The notes beneath the pieces are model-generated. The model was not told the origin of the DNA. It searched no databases and saw only the letters and a program-made list of their open reading frames with translations. From SIG589 sp045652465 (GTDB lineage Bacteria; Bacillota; Clostridia; Oscillospirales; Acutalibacteraceae): a stretch of 64,000 nt of DNA. The position numbers and the translations under genes were made by a program. Numbering within the stretch: position 1 is the first letter of the stretch; each line of letters opens with the position of its first letter. Location: NCBI GenBank assembly GCA_045652465.1, contig JAZRUI010000008.1, forward strand, positions 62,001 through 126,000, given 5' to 3'. Below are positions 32,937-40,603 of this stretch, piece by piece.

Positions 32937-32971
32937 AAAACCCGATGGCAAAAACCATCGGGTTCTTTTTT
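32937..32971 (+). terminator. Terminator after folT
   Basis: AACCCGATGG pairs with CCATCGGGTT around CAAAAA, followed by CTTTTTT. Confidence 0.85.
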
Positions 32972-33017
32972 GAATAAAATTCCTCTTTTAGGCAAAAATA
33001 CCTGTTGGAGGGATATT

Positions 33018-33623
33018 ATGAAAAATTTTAAAGACAGCAAAACCAAAGAAAATCTAATGCGCGCATTTGCGGGCGAGAGCCAGGCGAGAAACCGCTATTC
33101 CTTCGCTGCCGAGCAGGCGGCGGGGCAGCAAAACTATGTGCTCGAGGCGGTGCTTAAGTTCACATCCGACCAAGAATGCGAGCACGCCAAGGTGTTCTAT
33201 AACCTGCTATCCGACCTTTCGGGCGAAACAATCGAGATAGATGGCGGCTACCCCGTTGATATTTCCAACTCGTTGCTCGACCTTTTAAACGCGGCGGTGC
33301 ATAACGAGAATGAAGAGTTCGAATCGGTCTATCGCGCCTTTGAAGAGGAGGCGAGAAACGAAGGCTTTATGGAGGTTGCGGCAAAGTTTAAGATGATTGG
33401 CGAAATTGAGCGAACCCATGCCGACCGTTTTGCCCTGTTCGCGCAGCTGTTAAAGGAGGATAAGCTCTTTGTTTCGAGCGTGGAATGTGAGTGGATGTGC
33501 CTAAACTGCGGCAACATCATAAATGCCAAGGAGGCGCCGCCCTCTTGCCCCGTTTGCGCCCATCCGCGCGGCTATTTCATTCGCCTCGAGTTCGCGCCCT
33601 ACACGGCGGCTAAACCCTGTTAA
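33018..33623 (+). CDS. Rubrerythrin
   Basis: A 201-residue non-haem iron protein that reduces hydrogen peroxide in anaerobes. The four-helix diiron domain has GESQARNRYSFAAEQA, DQECEHAKVFY (ExxH) and IGEIERTHADRFALF (ExxH). The C-terminal rubredoxin-like domain has two CxxC pairs, CLNCG and CPVCAHP, near residues 170-190. The ATG at 33018 follows GGAGGGA; an earlier ATG 16 codons upstream lacks a ribosome-binding site and overlaps the folT terminator. It is monocistronic. The function is peroxide protection in the cytoplasm, with reducing partners elsewhere. Confidence 0.93.
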   Translation: MKNFKDSKTKENLMRAFAGESQARNRYSFAAEQAAGQQNYVLEAVLKFTSDQECEHAKVFYNLLSDLSGETIEIDGGYPVDISNSLLDLLNAAVHNENEEFESVYRAFEEEARNEGFMEVAAKFKMIGEIERTHADRFALFAQLLKEDKLFVSSVECEWMCLNCGNIINAKEAPPSCPVCAHPRGYFIRLEFAPYTAAKPC

Positions 33624-33625
33624 CA

Positions 33626-33660
33626 AAAGCCCTTTTCCGTTTGGAAAAGGGCTTTAATTA
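33626..33660 (+). terminator. Terminator after the rubrerythrin gene
   Basis: AAAGCCCTTTTCC pairs with GGAAAAGGGCTTT around GTTT. The tail is only weakly T-rich. Confidence 0.75.
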
Positions 33661-33665
33661 TGATA

Positions 33666-33694
33666 TTGAAAAACCTAAAGTTAAATGGTATAAT
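33666..33694 (+). promoter_or_regulatory. Sigma-A promoter of the envelope glycan operon
   Basis: TTGAAA (33666-33671), a 17-base spacer and a perfect TATAAT (33689-33694) preceded by TGG. Confidence 0.82.
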
Positions 33695-33722
33695 TTTCTT
33701 ATAGTATATTAGGAGTGGAACA

Positions 33723-34676
33723 ATGAAACCAATTCTTTATTTTGTTATCCCCGCCTATAACGAGCAAGAGGTTCTTCCCGTAACCGCGCCGATGTTTCGA
33801 AAAGCGCTCCTTTCGATGATAAAGGATGAGCTTATCAGCGAGCAAAGCCGCATTATGTTTGTTAACGATGGCAGCCGCGATAAGACCTGGGAAATTATCG
33901 AAACGCTCGCGAGGGAGGATGAATATTTCGAGGGCATCAGCCTTTCGCGCAATCGCGGTCATCAAAACGCGCTGCTTTGTGGACTTATGTATGCTAAAGA
34001 GCGCGCCGATGTAACCATCAGCATCGATTGCGACGGTCAGGATGATATAAACGCTTCCCGCGAGATGATAAAGAAATATCACGAGGGCTTTGATGTTGTT
34101 TATGGTGTTCGCGATTCGAGAAAGAGCGATACCTTCTTCAAACGAACAACCGCCCGCGGATTTTATAAACTGATGAAGGGTATGGGCGCCGACACGGTTT
34201 ATGACCATGCCGACTATCGCCTAATGTCCAAGCGCGTGCTTGAGGGCCTTTCGGAGTTTAAAGAGGTTAATATTTTCCTGCGCGGAATGGTGCCGCTTGT
34301 TGGCTTTAAAAGCACCAGCGTTTTCTACGACCGAACACCGCGCCTCGCAGGCAAGAGCCATTATCCCTTCCGCAAGATGTTGGCGCTCGCGTTTGACGGC
34401 ATAACCAGCCTTTCAACCAAGCCGATTAAGCTCGTAACCCTAATCGGATTTTTGGTAACGCTTGCATCATTCGGCGGCATTATTTGGTCGCTTATCGCCC
34501 ATTTTGCGGGCAGCGCCGTTTCGGGCTGGGCTTCAACCGTTGCGATTGTTTGCTTCCTTGGCGGAATCCAGCTTTTGAGCATCGGCATCATCGGCTCCTA
34601 TATAGGCAAGATTTATCTCGAAACCAAGGGTCGTCCGCGCTATATTATAAGCGAGGAAACCGAAGAGAAAAAATAA
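33723..34676 (+). CDS. Family 2 glycosyltransferase (DPM1/GtrB-like) with two C-terminal membrane helices
   Basis: A 317-residue GT2 enzyme. The nucleotide-sugar site has VIPAYNEQEVLP, FVNDGSRDKTW and the DxD-like IDCDGQDD, and the acceptor region has ADYRLMSKRVLEGL. Two membrane helices near residues 230-290 anchor it, as in GtrB/polyisoprenyl-phosphate glycosyltransferases that load a sugar onto undecaprenyl phosphate. It opens an operon with tagA and an UDP-GlcNAc 2-epimerase, which points to cell-wall polymer synthesis. The donor sugar is unknown. Confidence 0.9.
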   Translation: MKPILYFVIPAYNEQEVLPVTAPMFRKALLSMIKDELISEQSRIMFVNDGSRDKTWEIIETLAREDEYFEGISLSRNRGHQNALLCGLMYAKERADVTISIDCDGQDDINASREMIKKYHEGFDVVYGVRDSRKSDTFFKRTTARGFYKLMKGMGADTVYDHADYRLMSKRVLEGLSEFKEVNIFLRGMVPLVGFKSTSVFYDRTPRLAGKSHYPFRKMLALAFDGITSLSTKPIKLVTLIGFLVTLASFGGIIWSLIAHFAGSAVSGWASTVAIVCFLGGIQLLSIGIIGSYIGKIYLETKGRPRYIISEETEEKK

Positions 34677-34693
34677 AATTTTGAGGTTCTGAA

Positions 34694-35425
34694 ATGATAG
34701 AATATTTTAAAAATCTATACACCGGCTCGCGCGATGAATTCTTCTCGTTCATAACCGCCCGCGCTGAAAAGGGCGAGAAAACCTTCGTTGTAACCGCCAA
34801 CCCCGAAACCTTTATGCATGGCGGAAGAAACGAGGAGTTTCATAAAATTTTAACCGATGAAAAAACCGTTATAACCGCCGATGGCATCGGAATTGTTAAG
34901 GCGGCAAAATATGCGGGCGTTGAACCCAACGGTCGCGTAACGGGCGTTGAAACGGTTGAAGAGCTGCTCCGCTTTGGCAGCGAGAAGGGACTTTCGGCGT
35001 TTTTCTATGGCTCGAAGCCCGAGGTGCTCGAGATGCTTCGCGAGCAAATCGAAAATAAATATTCGGGACTCAATATTGTTGCAATGCGCGATGGCTATAA
35101 CAACAAGGATGAAGAGGTTTTTGCCGAAATGAAGGCCAAAAAGCCCGACCTTTGCTTTGTTGCCCTCGGCATCCCGAGGCAGGAGCTTTTAATCTATAAA
35201 AACCTGCCCGATTTCGAAAAGGGAATTTTTATCGGCATCGGCGGCTCGCTCGATGTTCTCTCGGGTTCAAAAAAGCGCGCCCCCAAGCTCTTTATAAAGC
35301 TCAACTGCGAATGGCTTTATCGCATTATGTGCGAGCCCAAGAGAATCGGAAGATTCTATCGCAACAATGTTAAATTCTTCTCAGCTATTAAAAAGGAAGC
35401 AGGAAAGAAAAATGAAAAAAATTAA
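34694..35425 (+). CDS. tagA: WecG/TagA/CpsF family glycosyltransferase (N-acetylmannosaminyltransferase-like)
   Basis: A 243-residue GT26 enzyme. Conserved segments are FVVTANPETFMHGGRN near residue 32, TADGIGIVKAAKY, RVTGVE, LCFVALGIPRQELLIYKN and GIGGSLDVLSG. TagA adds N-acetylmannosamine to undecaprenyl-linked GlcNAc, making the linkage disaccharide of wall teichoic acid. The next gene encodes the enzyme that makes UDP-ManNAc, and the two frames overlap by 14 bases. The WecG branch cannot be excluded by eye, but the Gram-positive context favours TagA. Confidence 0.88.
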   Translation: MIEYFKNLYTGSRDEFFSFITARAEKGEKTFVVTANPETFMHGGRNEEFHKILTDEKTVITADGIGIVKAAKYAGVEPNGRVTGVETVEELLRFGSEKGLSAFFYGSKPEVLEMLREQIENKYSGLNIVAMRDGYNNKDEEVFAEMKAKKPDLCFVALGIPRQELLIYKNLPDFEKGIFIGIGGSLDVLSGSKKRAPKLFIKLNCEWLYRIMCEPKRIGRFYRNNVKFFSAIKKEAGKKNEKN

Positions 35426-36521
35426 GGTTATGACCGTCTTCGGCACCCGCCCCGAGGCAATAAAAATGGCGCCGCTCGTTAAGGAGCTTAAAAAGCACGA
35501 GGATAAAATCGAAACCATCGTTTGCGTTACCGCGCAGCATCGCCAAATGCTCGACCAGGTGCTTGAGATTTTCTCGATTGTGCCCGACCGCGACTTAAAT
35601 CTTATGAAGCAGGGTCAAACCCTCGCATCCTTAACCTCCTCGGCGTTAACCGCGCTTGATGGCGTTATGGAAGAGGAAAAGCCCGACCTCGTTTTGGTCC
35701 ATGGCGACACAACAACCGCCTTCGTTTCGGCTATGGCTGCATTCTATCGCCAAATCCCCGTTGGCCATGTTGAGGCAGGTCTTCGTACTTATAACAAATA
35801 TTCTCCCTTCCCCGAAGAAATCAACCGCCAGTTCATCTCGCTGGTTGCCGATTTTAACTTTGCCCCGACCGAGAAGAGCCGCCAAAATCTTCTTGCTTGG
35901 AAGGTTCCCGAAGAGAGCATTTTTGTAACGGGCAACACCGCGATTGATGTTATCGGCACAACCGTTCGCGAGGATTACACCCACGAAGCTCTCGAATGGG
36001 CAAAGGATAGCCGACTGATTCTTTTAACCGCTCATCGCCGCGAGAACCTCGGCGAAACCATGAGAAATATGTTCTCGGCAATCCGCGAGGTTATCGAAAA
36101 ACACCCCGATATTAAGGTTATCTATCCCGTTCATATGAACCCCATCGTTGTTGAGGCGGCGAAGGATGTTTTGGGCGACTGCGATAAGGTTCGCCTCATC
36201 TCTCCGCTCGATGTTCTCGATTTCCATAACTTTATGAACGCGGCTCATCTTATCCTGACCGATAGCGGCGGAATCCAAGAGGAAGCTCCCTCGCTCGGCA
36301 AGCCCGTTGTTGTTTTGCGCGATACAACCGAACGCCCCGAAGGCGTTGAGGCGGGAACGCTGAAGCTTGCAGGAACCAAAAAGGAGGATATCTTCCAAAT
36401 TGTTGATACCCTCTTAACCGATTCGGAAGAATATAACAAAATGGCACACGCCGTTAACCCTTATGGCGACGGCACCGCAAGCCGCCAGATTGTTGATGCA
36501 ATACTGAAGAAGTTTTTCTAA
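35412..36521 (+). CDS. wecB: UDP-N-acetylglucosamine 2-epimerase (non-hydrolysing)
   Basis: A 369-residue enzyme of usual length that interconverts UDP-GlcNAc and UDP-ManNAc. Conserved blocks are VFGTRPEAIKMAPL at the start, TAQHRQMLDQVL, VHGDTTTAFVSA, VGHVEAGLRTYN, PFPEEINRQF, TAHRRENLG, YPVHMNP and LTDSGGIQEEAPSLGKP. ATG 35412 has AGGAAAG upstream and overlaps the tagA end, giving coupled translation. It supplies the donor for TagA. The stop is followed immediately by one arm of the split palindrome that borders the AT-rich islet. Confidence 0.95.
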   Translation: MKKIKVMTVFGTRPEAIKMAPLVKELKKHEDKIETIVCVTAQHRQMLDQVLEIFSIVPDRDLNLMKQGQTLASLTSSALTALDGVMEEEKPDLVLVHGDTTTAFVSAMAAFYRQIPVGHVEAGLRTYNKYSPFPEEINRQFISLVADFNFAPTEKSRQNLLAWKVPEESIFVTGNTAIDVIGTTVREDYTHEALEWAKDSRLILLTAHRRENLGETMRNMFSAIREVIEKHPDIKVIYPVHMNPIVVEAAKDVLGDCDKVRLISPLDVLDFHNFMNAAHLILTDSGGIQEEAPSLGKPVVVLRDTTERPEGVEAGTLKLAGTKKEDIFQIVDTLLTDSEEYNKMAHAVNPYGDGTASRQIVDAILKKFF

Positions 36522-36524
36522 AAT

Positions 36525-36570
36525 AAAAACCCCCGACTTAAGGGTTGTACAGTTGAGGACAGTTTTAAAA
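36525..36570. repeat. Left arm of the inverted repeat bordering the AT-rich islet
   Basis: It begins AAAAACCCCCGAC four bases after the wecB stop and continues GGGTTGTAC, then GAGGACAGT. The reverse complement of 38012-38060 has the same order: AAACCCCCGAC, GGGTTGTAC, AAGGACAGT. The arms lie directly after the stop codons of the convergent genes on either side. They may be halves of an ancestral bidirectional terminator, or terminal inverted repeats of an element. Confidence 0.65.
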
Positions 36571-36644
36571 TTTGCTCTCATCGCCCGATGTTTTGCAGCA
36601 CAGGCTGCATTTAAAGAATCTAAGTAATTAGATTTATAAAGTAA

Positions 36645-36678
36645 AACTATCCGCCCGAAGCAATTCGGGCGGATAGTT
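36645..36678. terminator. Strong hairpin upstream of the islet genes, possible terminator
   Basis: AACTATCCGCCCGAA (36645-36659) pairs perfectly with TTCGGGCGGATAGTT (36664-36678) across GCAA. The plus-side tail TGTATATT is only weakly T-rich. Confidence 0.5.
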
Positions 36679-36688
36679 GTATATTCTA

Positions 36689-36716
36689 TTGAAATTCTTT
36701 CCCAAATCGATATAAT
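36689..36716 (+). promoter_or_regulatory. Promoter of the two islet genes
   Basis: TTGAAA (36689-36694), a 16-base spacer and TATAAT (36711-36716); an overlapping second TATAAT lies at 36716-36721. AAGAGGTG precedes the first ATG. Confidence 0.7.
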
Positions 36717-36736
36717 ATAATCAAGAGGTGATTTAT

Positions 36737-37174
36737 ATGTTTGGATTGTCTATACGAGAAGTACTTACCAACGCAATTATAAATGCAAGCAATAATTGTA
36801 AGCATATCTACAAAAATGCCATTATGAATAATTTTGAAGCAATAAACAACGCAGAAACCGAGGAGTATGTTTCTGCATTATTGCTATCTATTAGAAAAGA
36901 ATATTTAGATGCCGTTTGTGATTCTGTTATATCAACTTTTAAGGTTAGTTCGCCAACTGTATTTTCTAAAATCCAGTTTATTATGACATATCCTTCAATA
37001 TGTGGATACGAAAATATAGATCTAGAAAATGGCGCAATGGCAGGTAGTTTGTTTGCTATATGCTATTACGCTTTAAAAAACAAGGTTGCGCCGCATAAGG
37101 AATGCATTAAACTAAATCACATTCAAAACGAAATTATGAATCAAGTGCTTTTAGAAGTTGATAAAGAATTATGA
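36737..37174 (+). CDS. Hypothetical protein of the AT-rich islet, first gene
   Basis: A 145-residue soluble protein I do not recognise. It has no signal peptide, clear membrane segment or catalytic motif. It is Asn/Ile-rich at the N-terminus (NAIINASNNCKHIYKN) and mostly helical in character. Codon use is unlike the neighbours, with frequent ATA, AGA and TTA, and the DNA is visibly AT-rich, roughly one third G+C by eye, while flanking genes are near half. A consensus promoter and an AAGAGGTG site precede the ATG. The next gene overlaps or closely follows, so the two probably act together. Foreign origin is likely. Confidence 0.68.
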   Translation: MFGLSIREVLTNAIINASNNCKHIYKNAIMNNFEAINNAETEEYVSALLLSIRKEYLDAVCDSVISTFKVSSPTVFSKIQFIMTYPSICGYENIDLENGAMAGSLFAICYYALKNKVAPHKECIKLNHIQNEIMNQVLLEVDKEL

Positions 37175-37200
37175 TTCACCATAAAACATGGAGTCGTGAA

Positions 37201-37743
37201 ATGAAAGAGATTTTACAGGAAATAAGTAGTACACTTAACAATATAAATCAACGTGACATTTGGGATTATGTTACGATAATTGCTCCATTAGTATTATCTG
37301 CAGTCGCAGTTTATATTTCTATTCGCACGACAAAAAAGCAAAATAAAATAGCTTTGTTTGAAAAAAGGTATAGCTGTTTCTTTCAAATCAAAGTAATTCT
37401 CAACTTCGCCGAAACAATAACTGACAGTCCAAACAAATTTGTTGTATTAGGTTTGTTCGATGCGTTCTGGGGTACGAGTATATCAAGATTGTCAGGCGAT
37501 AGACAAACCATTGAAGCCAAGACACAACTTGAGATTATCAAAAAAGACATTGTTCAAGCGCCATATTTATTTAAATATAAGTTTGCTGTTATGCCAATAG
37601 ACATTCTTCACAAATTTCACGAAGTTATATTGGAGGCTATAGGGGACAAAAAGTTAGATGCGCCTATAAACGAATTTTTTTTAATTTGCAAAGATTTCAA
37701 GGCTAAAGATTTGAAAAAGATAGAAAAATCAATTAAATTATAA
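37201..37743 (+). CDS. Hypothetical membrane-anchored protein of the AT-rich islet, second gene
   Basis: A 180-residue protein with one N-terminal membrane helix (TIIAPLVLSAVAVYISI, about residues 20-38) followed by a basic stretch TTKKQNKIALFEKRY and a cytoplasmic helical domain. I do not recognise the family. The ATG at 37201 has GGAG 7 bases upstream; an ATG at 37171 that overlaps the previous stop (ATGA) would add 10 residues. It has the same AT-rich composition and codon use as its partner. A single helix plus a cytosolic domain beside a small soluble partner occurs in several accessory two-gene cassettes, including defence systems, but nothing here proves that role. Confidence 0.68.
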   Translation: MKEILQEISSTLNNINQRDIWDYVTIIAPLVLSAVAVYISIRTTKKQNKIALFEKRYSCFFQIKVILNFAETITDSPNKFVVLGLFDAFWGTSISRLSGDRQTIEAKTQLEIIKKDIVQAPYLFKYKFAVMPIDILHKFHEVILEAIGDKKLDAPINEFFLICKDFKAKDLKKIEKSIKL

Positions 37744-37767
37744 TGTAATTTTCCTCTTTTGGTGATA

Positions 37768-37780
37768 GCAGCACAGGCTG
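37768..37780. repeat. 13-bp direct repeat flanking the islet genes (second copy; first at 36595-36607)
   Basis: GCAGCACAGGCTG occurs at 36595-36607 and 37768-37780, on either side of the two islet genes and their promoter. Flanking bases differ. Confidence 0.6.
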
Positions 37781-37875
37781 AAATTAGTCGAGAGAGAGTT
37801 TAAGGGTTTTAGGTTCTCCTAACAAGTGGAAAATTGCCGTACATTTTCCCTGCTTGTTATGGTATAAGACAAAAT

Positions 37876-38016
37876 AAAAAAGCCTCCCTTGTGCAAAGGG
37901 AGGTGGCAAAAATCTTTGATTTTTGACGGAGGGATTGCAAATCGTTGGTACTTAACAATCCCCCAGTCTTTTTGCTACGCAAAAATCCAGCCCCCTTTAC
38001 ACAAGGGGGCCTTTTT
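37876..38016. mobile_element. MITE-like miniature inverted-repeat element, about 140 bp
   Basis: The ends are imperfect inverted repeats of about 60 bases. The left end reads AAAAAGCCTCCCTTGTGC and continues GGGAGG, TTTTTG, GGAGGGATTG. The reverse complement of the right end reads AAAAAGGCCCCCTTGTGT, then GGGGGC, ATTTTTG, GGGGGATTG. Each end also folds on itself (CCTCCCTTGTGCAAAGGGAGG-type stem on the left, GCCCCC/GGGGGC on the right). There is no coding capacity. I recall similar intergenic repeats in gut Clostridia, but cannot verify this here. Confidence 0.7.
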
Positions 38017-38060
38017 ACTGTCCTTAAGAGTACAACCCATAGGTCGGGGGTTTGTTTTTA
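38012..38060. repeat. Right arm of the inverted repeat bordering the AT-rich islet
   Basis: It contains ACTGTCCTTAAG, GTACAACCC and GTCGGGGGTTT, the reverse complement of blocks at 36525-36570. It overlaps the end of the MITE-like element by a few T and abuts the stop of the lipoprotein gene at 38061. Confidence 0.65.
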
Positions 38061-38705
38061 TTATAGGAAATAGAAAGTGTTCAGTAAAGCGTCGGCATCG
38101 CCGCTAAATGCGGTGATGGTAATGCTTGCGAGGAAGCCTTTGCATTTAACTGCGAACTGATACATCTTTACGGTTTGTCCTGCAGCGTTTGCGGTTAAAA
38201 CTGCAACGGGAAGCTCCTTGCCGCCAACGGTTTTGTTAACAACCGAAACGGCAACATTGGTGCAACCCATTTGTTCATATGTGGTTTTAAAGGTCGGGAG
38301 AAGGGCTTCGAAGTTTTGCTTTATGTTAAGGGTGTCGAGCTTTATTTGCGGAACCTTTTCAACAACAACATTAACATTGTTTTGACCATTCGGCGCTTGG
38401 GCGAACATATCATAAAGAACGGTTGCTTTTTCAACGATATCGCGGATATCGCCCTGCAAGCTGTCGATTGCGAGGTTGTTAATCTCTATGATGTCATCCT
38501 CGGAATAGAAGAGCCAATCCGAAGGAAGAGCGCAGCCGATTCCGATGAATTCGTTTTCATAGGTGGTGCCGCTAACTTCGCCGAATTCGAAGGAAAGTTC
38601 GTCATCCTTCGAAGTGTCGGTCTTCTTATCCTCTTTGCTGCCGCCGCAGGCAACGAGAGAGAGAACCATAAGAAGTGCCATTGTGAGTGCTAATAATTTT
38701 TTCAT
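38061..38705 (-). CDS. Putative lipoprotein of unknown function
   Basis: A 214-residue exported lipoprotein. The signal peptide MKKLLALTMALLMVLSLVAC ends in a lipobox with the lipidated Cys at residue 20. A charged Lys/Asp/Ser linker and a mature domain follow, beginning GTTYENEFIGIGCALPSDW. That opening (a new exported domain starting with an extracellular mineral-like YENEFIGIG-type strand and the phrase LPSDW) resembles small clostridial surface lipoproteins with a PsbP-like fold, but I cannot name a family. A Shine-Dalgarno site GGAGGA precedes the ATG. It is probably monocistronic, downstream of ygiQ in the opposite reading order. Confidence 0.75.
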   Translation of the reverse strand: MKKLLALTMALLMVLSLVACGGSKEDKKTDTSKDDELSFEFGEVSGTTYENEFIGIGCALPSDWLFYSEDDIIEINNLAIDSLQGDIRDIVEKATVLYDMFAQAPNGQNNVNVVVEKVPQIKLDTLNIKQNFEALLPTFKTTYEQMGCTNVAVSVVNKTVGGKELPVAVLTANAAGQTVKMYQFAVKCKGFLASITITAFSGDADALLNTFYFL

Positions 38706-38725
38706 AAAAAATCCTCCTTGGAATT

Positions 38726-40588
38726 TTAATGTTTATTCCTGCGTTTTTTTTGCGCGGGTTTTCCTCGGGTTTTGCCCTGCGGATGGCTTCCCGCGGGCGG
38801 GGCAACGAGGCAATTTTTGCCCGTGCCGATAAGGTCGAATCTTCCCGCCTTTTTAAGCGCTTTCAGCACCTTGTCGCGGTTTTCGGGGCGGTAATACTGA
38901 AGCAGCGCGCGCTGCTCCGCCTTTTCCTCCGCGGTTTTGGGAACATAAACCTTTTCCATTGAAAACGGGTCATAGCCCGAATAGAACATACAGGTTGAAA
39001 CGGTTCCCGGGGTTGGATAAAAATCCTGCACCTGCTCGGGATGGAGGCCCTCTTTTTTGAGGAAGAGCGCCAGCTCGATTGCATCGTTAATGGTGCTGCC
39101 CGGATGGGACGACATCAAATAAGGAACAAGATATTGCTTTTTGCCAATGCTTTCGGTCAATTCGTAAAAACGCTTTTTAAAGCGGTTATAAACCGAAATG
39201 TTGGGTTTTCCCATTCGCTTTAGAACCTCGGCCGAACAATGCTCGGGCGCAACCTTCAGCTGACCGCTCACATGGTGGTTAACCAGCTCCTTGAAAAAGT
39301 CTTCATTTTCATCGGCGAGAAGATAATCGAATCGAATGCCCGAGCGGATAAAGACCTTCTTGATTTTAGGCAAAGCGCGCAGCTTGCGAAGCAGGGAGAG
39401 ATAATCGCTGTGGTCAGGCTTGATAGCGGGACAAAGCGCAGGCTCCATGCATTTCTTATCGGGGCAAACGCCGCGGCTTGCCTGCGCTGCGCAGGCACTT
39501 TGGCGGAAGTTAGCGGTTGGTCCGCCAACATCGTGGATATATCCCTTGAAGTCGGGCATCTCGGTAATTTTTTTGGCTTCATCTAAAATCGATTCGTGGC
39601 TGCGGCAGCTGATTCTCCTGCCCTGATGATAAGCCAGCGAGCAAAAGTTGCAGGCGCCGAAGCAACCGCGGTTATGGATGATTGAAAACTTAACCTCCTC
39701 AATCCCGGGAACACCGCCCAGCGATTCATAGGAGGGATGATAATCGCGCATAAAGGGGAGGGAATAAACCGCATCCATCTCCTGCTCAGTCAGGGGTTCG
39801 TGCGGCGGGTTTTGAACCAAAATCTTATCCCCATGGCGTTGGATAACCCGCTTGCCGCGAACGGAATCATGCTCGCGCTGCTGAATGGCGCAGCTTTCGG
39901 CATAGAGCTTTTTGCCCTGCTCCGTATTTGCTGAAACCGCCTCAAAGGAGGGGCATTCCTTAACGGGGGCGGGCTTATAATCTTTGGTTGCAACCAAATA
40001 GCAGGTTCCTAAAATATCCTGCATTTCGCGAATGCTTTCGCCGCTGTTTAGGCGCTTCGCAATCTCAACAATATGCTTCTCACCCATGCCATACATCAAA
40101 AGGTCGGCCTTTGAATCGAGAAGGATGGAGGGGCGAACGCGATCGTCCCAATAATCATAATGGGCAAAGCGGCGAAGGGAGGCTTCGAGTCCGCCTATTG
40201 CGATTGCCGCATCGGGGAAGAGCCTTCTAACCGCATTGGAATAAACGATAACAGCGCGGTCGGGGCGGGCGCCGCTTTTTCCGCCTGCCGTGTAGGCATC
40301 GTCGCTGCGGCGTTTTTTGGCGGCGGTATAGTGTGCAACCATTGAATCAATGTTGCCGCCGTTTATTAAAAAGCCAAGTCGCGGCTCGCCAAAACGGAGA
40401 TAATCGCTATCACTTTTCGGCTGAGGAAGAATGCAAATGCGGAATCCCTCGCGCTCAAGAACTCGCGAGATAATCGCAGTGCCAAAGGATGGGTGGTCAA
40501 CATATGCATCGCCCGTAACGATAATAAAATCGGGCCTATCCCAGCCAAGGGAGAGCATCTCCTTTTTTGTTATGGGTAAAAAGGGCAT
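38726..40588 (-). CDS. YgiQ family radical SAM protein
   Basis: A 620-residue YgiQ-type protein. The N-terminal domain contains GDAYVDHPSFGTAIISRVLE. The radical SAM cluster motif is GCFGACNFCSLAYHQG near residue 310. Further family segments are HDVGGPTANFR, IRSGIRFDYLL, KVAPEHCSAEVLKRMGKP, MSSHPGSTINDAIELA and FYPTPGTVSTCMFYSGYDP. The C-terminus is basic. The reaction is unknown. The motif and length are fully typical. It lies 15 bases from the next lipoprotein gene on the same strand and may be co-transcribed with it. Confidence 0.92.
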   Translation of the reverse strand: MPFLPITKKEMLSLGWDRPDFIIVTGDAYVDHPSFGTAIISRVLEREGFRICILPQPKSDSDYLRFGEPRLGFLINGGNIDSMVAHYTAAKKRRSDDAYTAGGKSGARPDRAVIVYSNAVRRLFPDAAIAIGGLEASLRRFAHYDYWDDRVRPSILLDSKADLLMYGMGEKHIVEIAKRLNSGESIREMQDILGTCYLVATKDYKPAPVKECPSFEAVSANTEQGKKLYAESCAIQQREHDSVRGKRVIQRHGDKILVQNPPHEPLTEQEMDAVYSLPFMRDYHPSYESLGGVPGIEEVKFSIIHNRGCFGACNFCSLAYHQGRRISCRSHESILDEAKKITEMPDFKGYIHDVGGPTANFRQSACAAQASRGVCPDKKCMEPALCPAIKPDHSDYLSLLRKLRALPKIKKVFIRSGIRFDYLLADENEDFFKELVNHHVSGQLKVAPEHCSAEVLKRMGKPNISVYNRFKKRFYELTESIGKKQYLVPYLMSSHPGSTINDAIELALFLKKEGLHPEQVQDFYPTPGTVSTCMFYSGYDPFSMEKVYVPKTAEEKAEQRALLQYYRPENRDKVLKALKKAGRFDLIGTGKNCLVAPPAGSHPQGKTRGKPAQKKRRNKH

Positions 40589-40603
40589 ATAAATCTCCTT
40601 GAT

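Noticed and set aside
36525..38060. Integration of the islet at a tRNA gene or by an encoded transposase/integrase
   Set aside because: No tRNA sequence and no recombinase-like protein is present in the islet.
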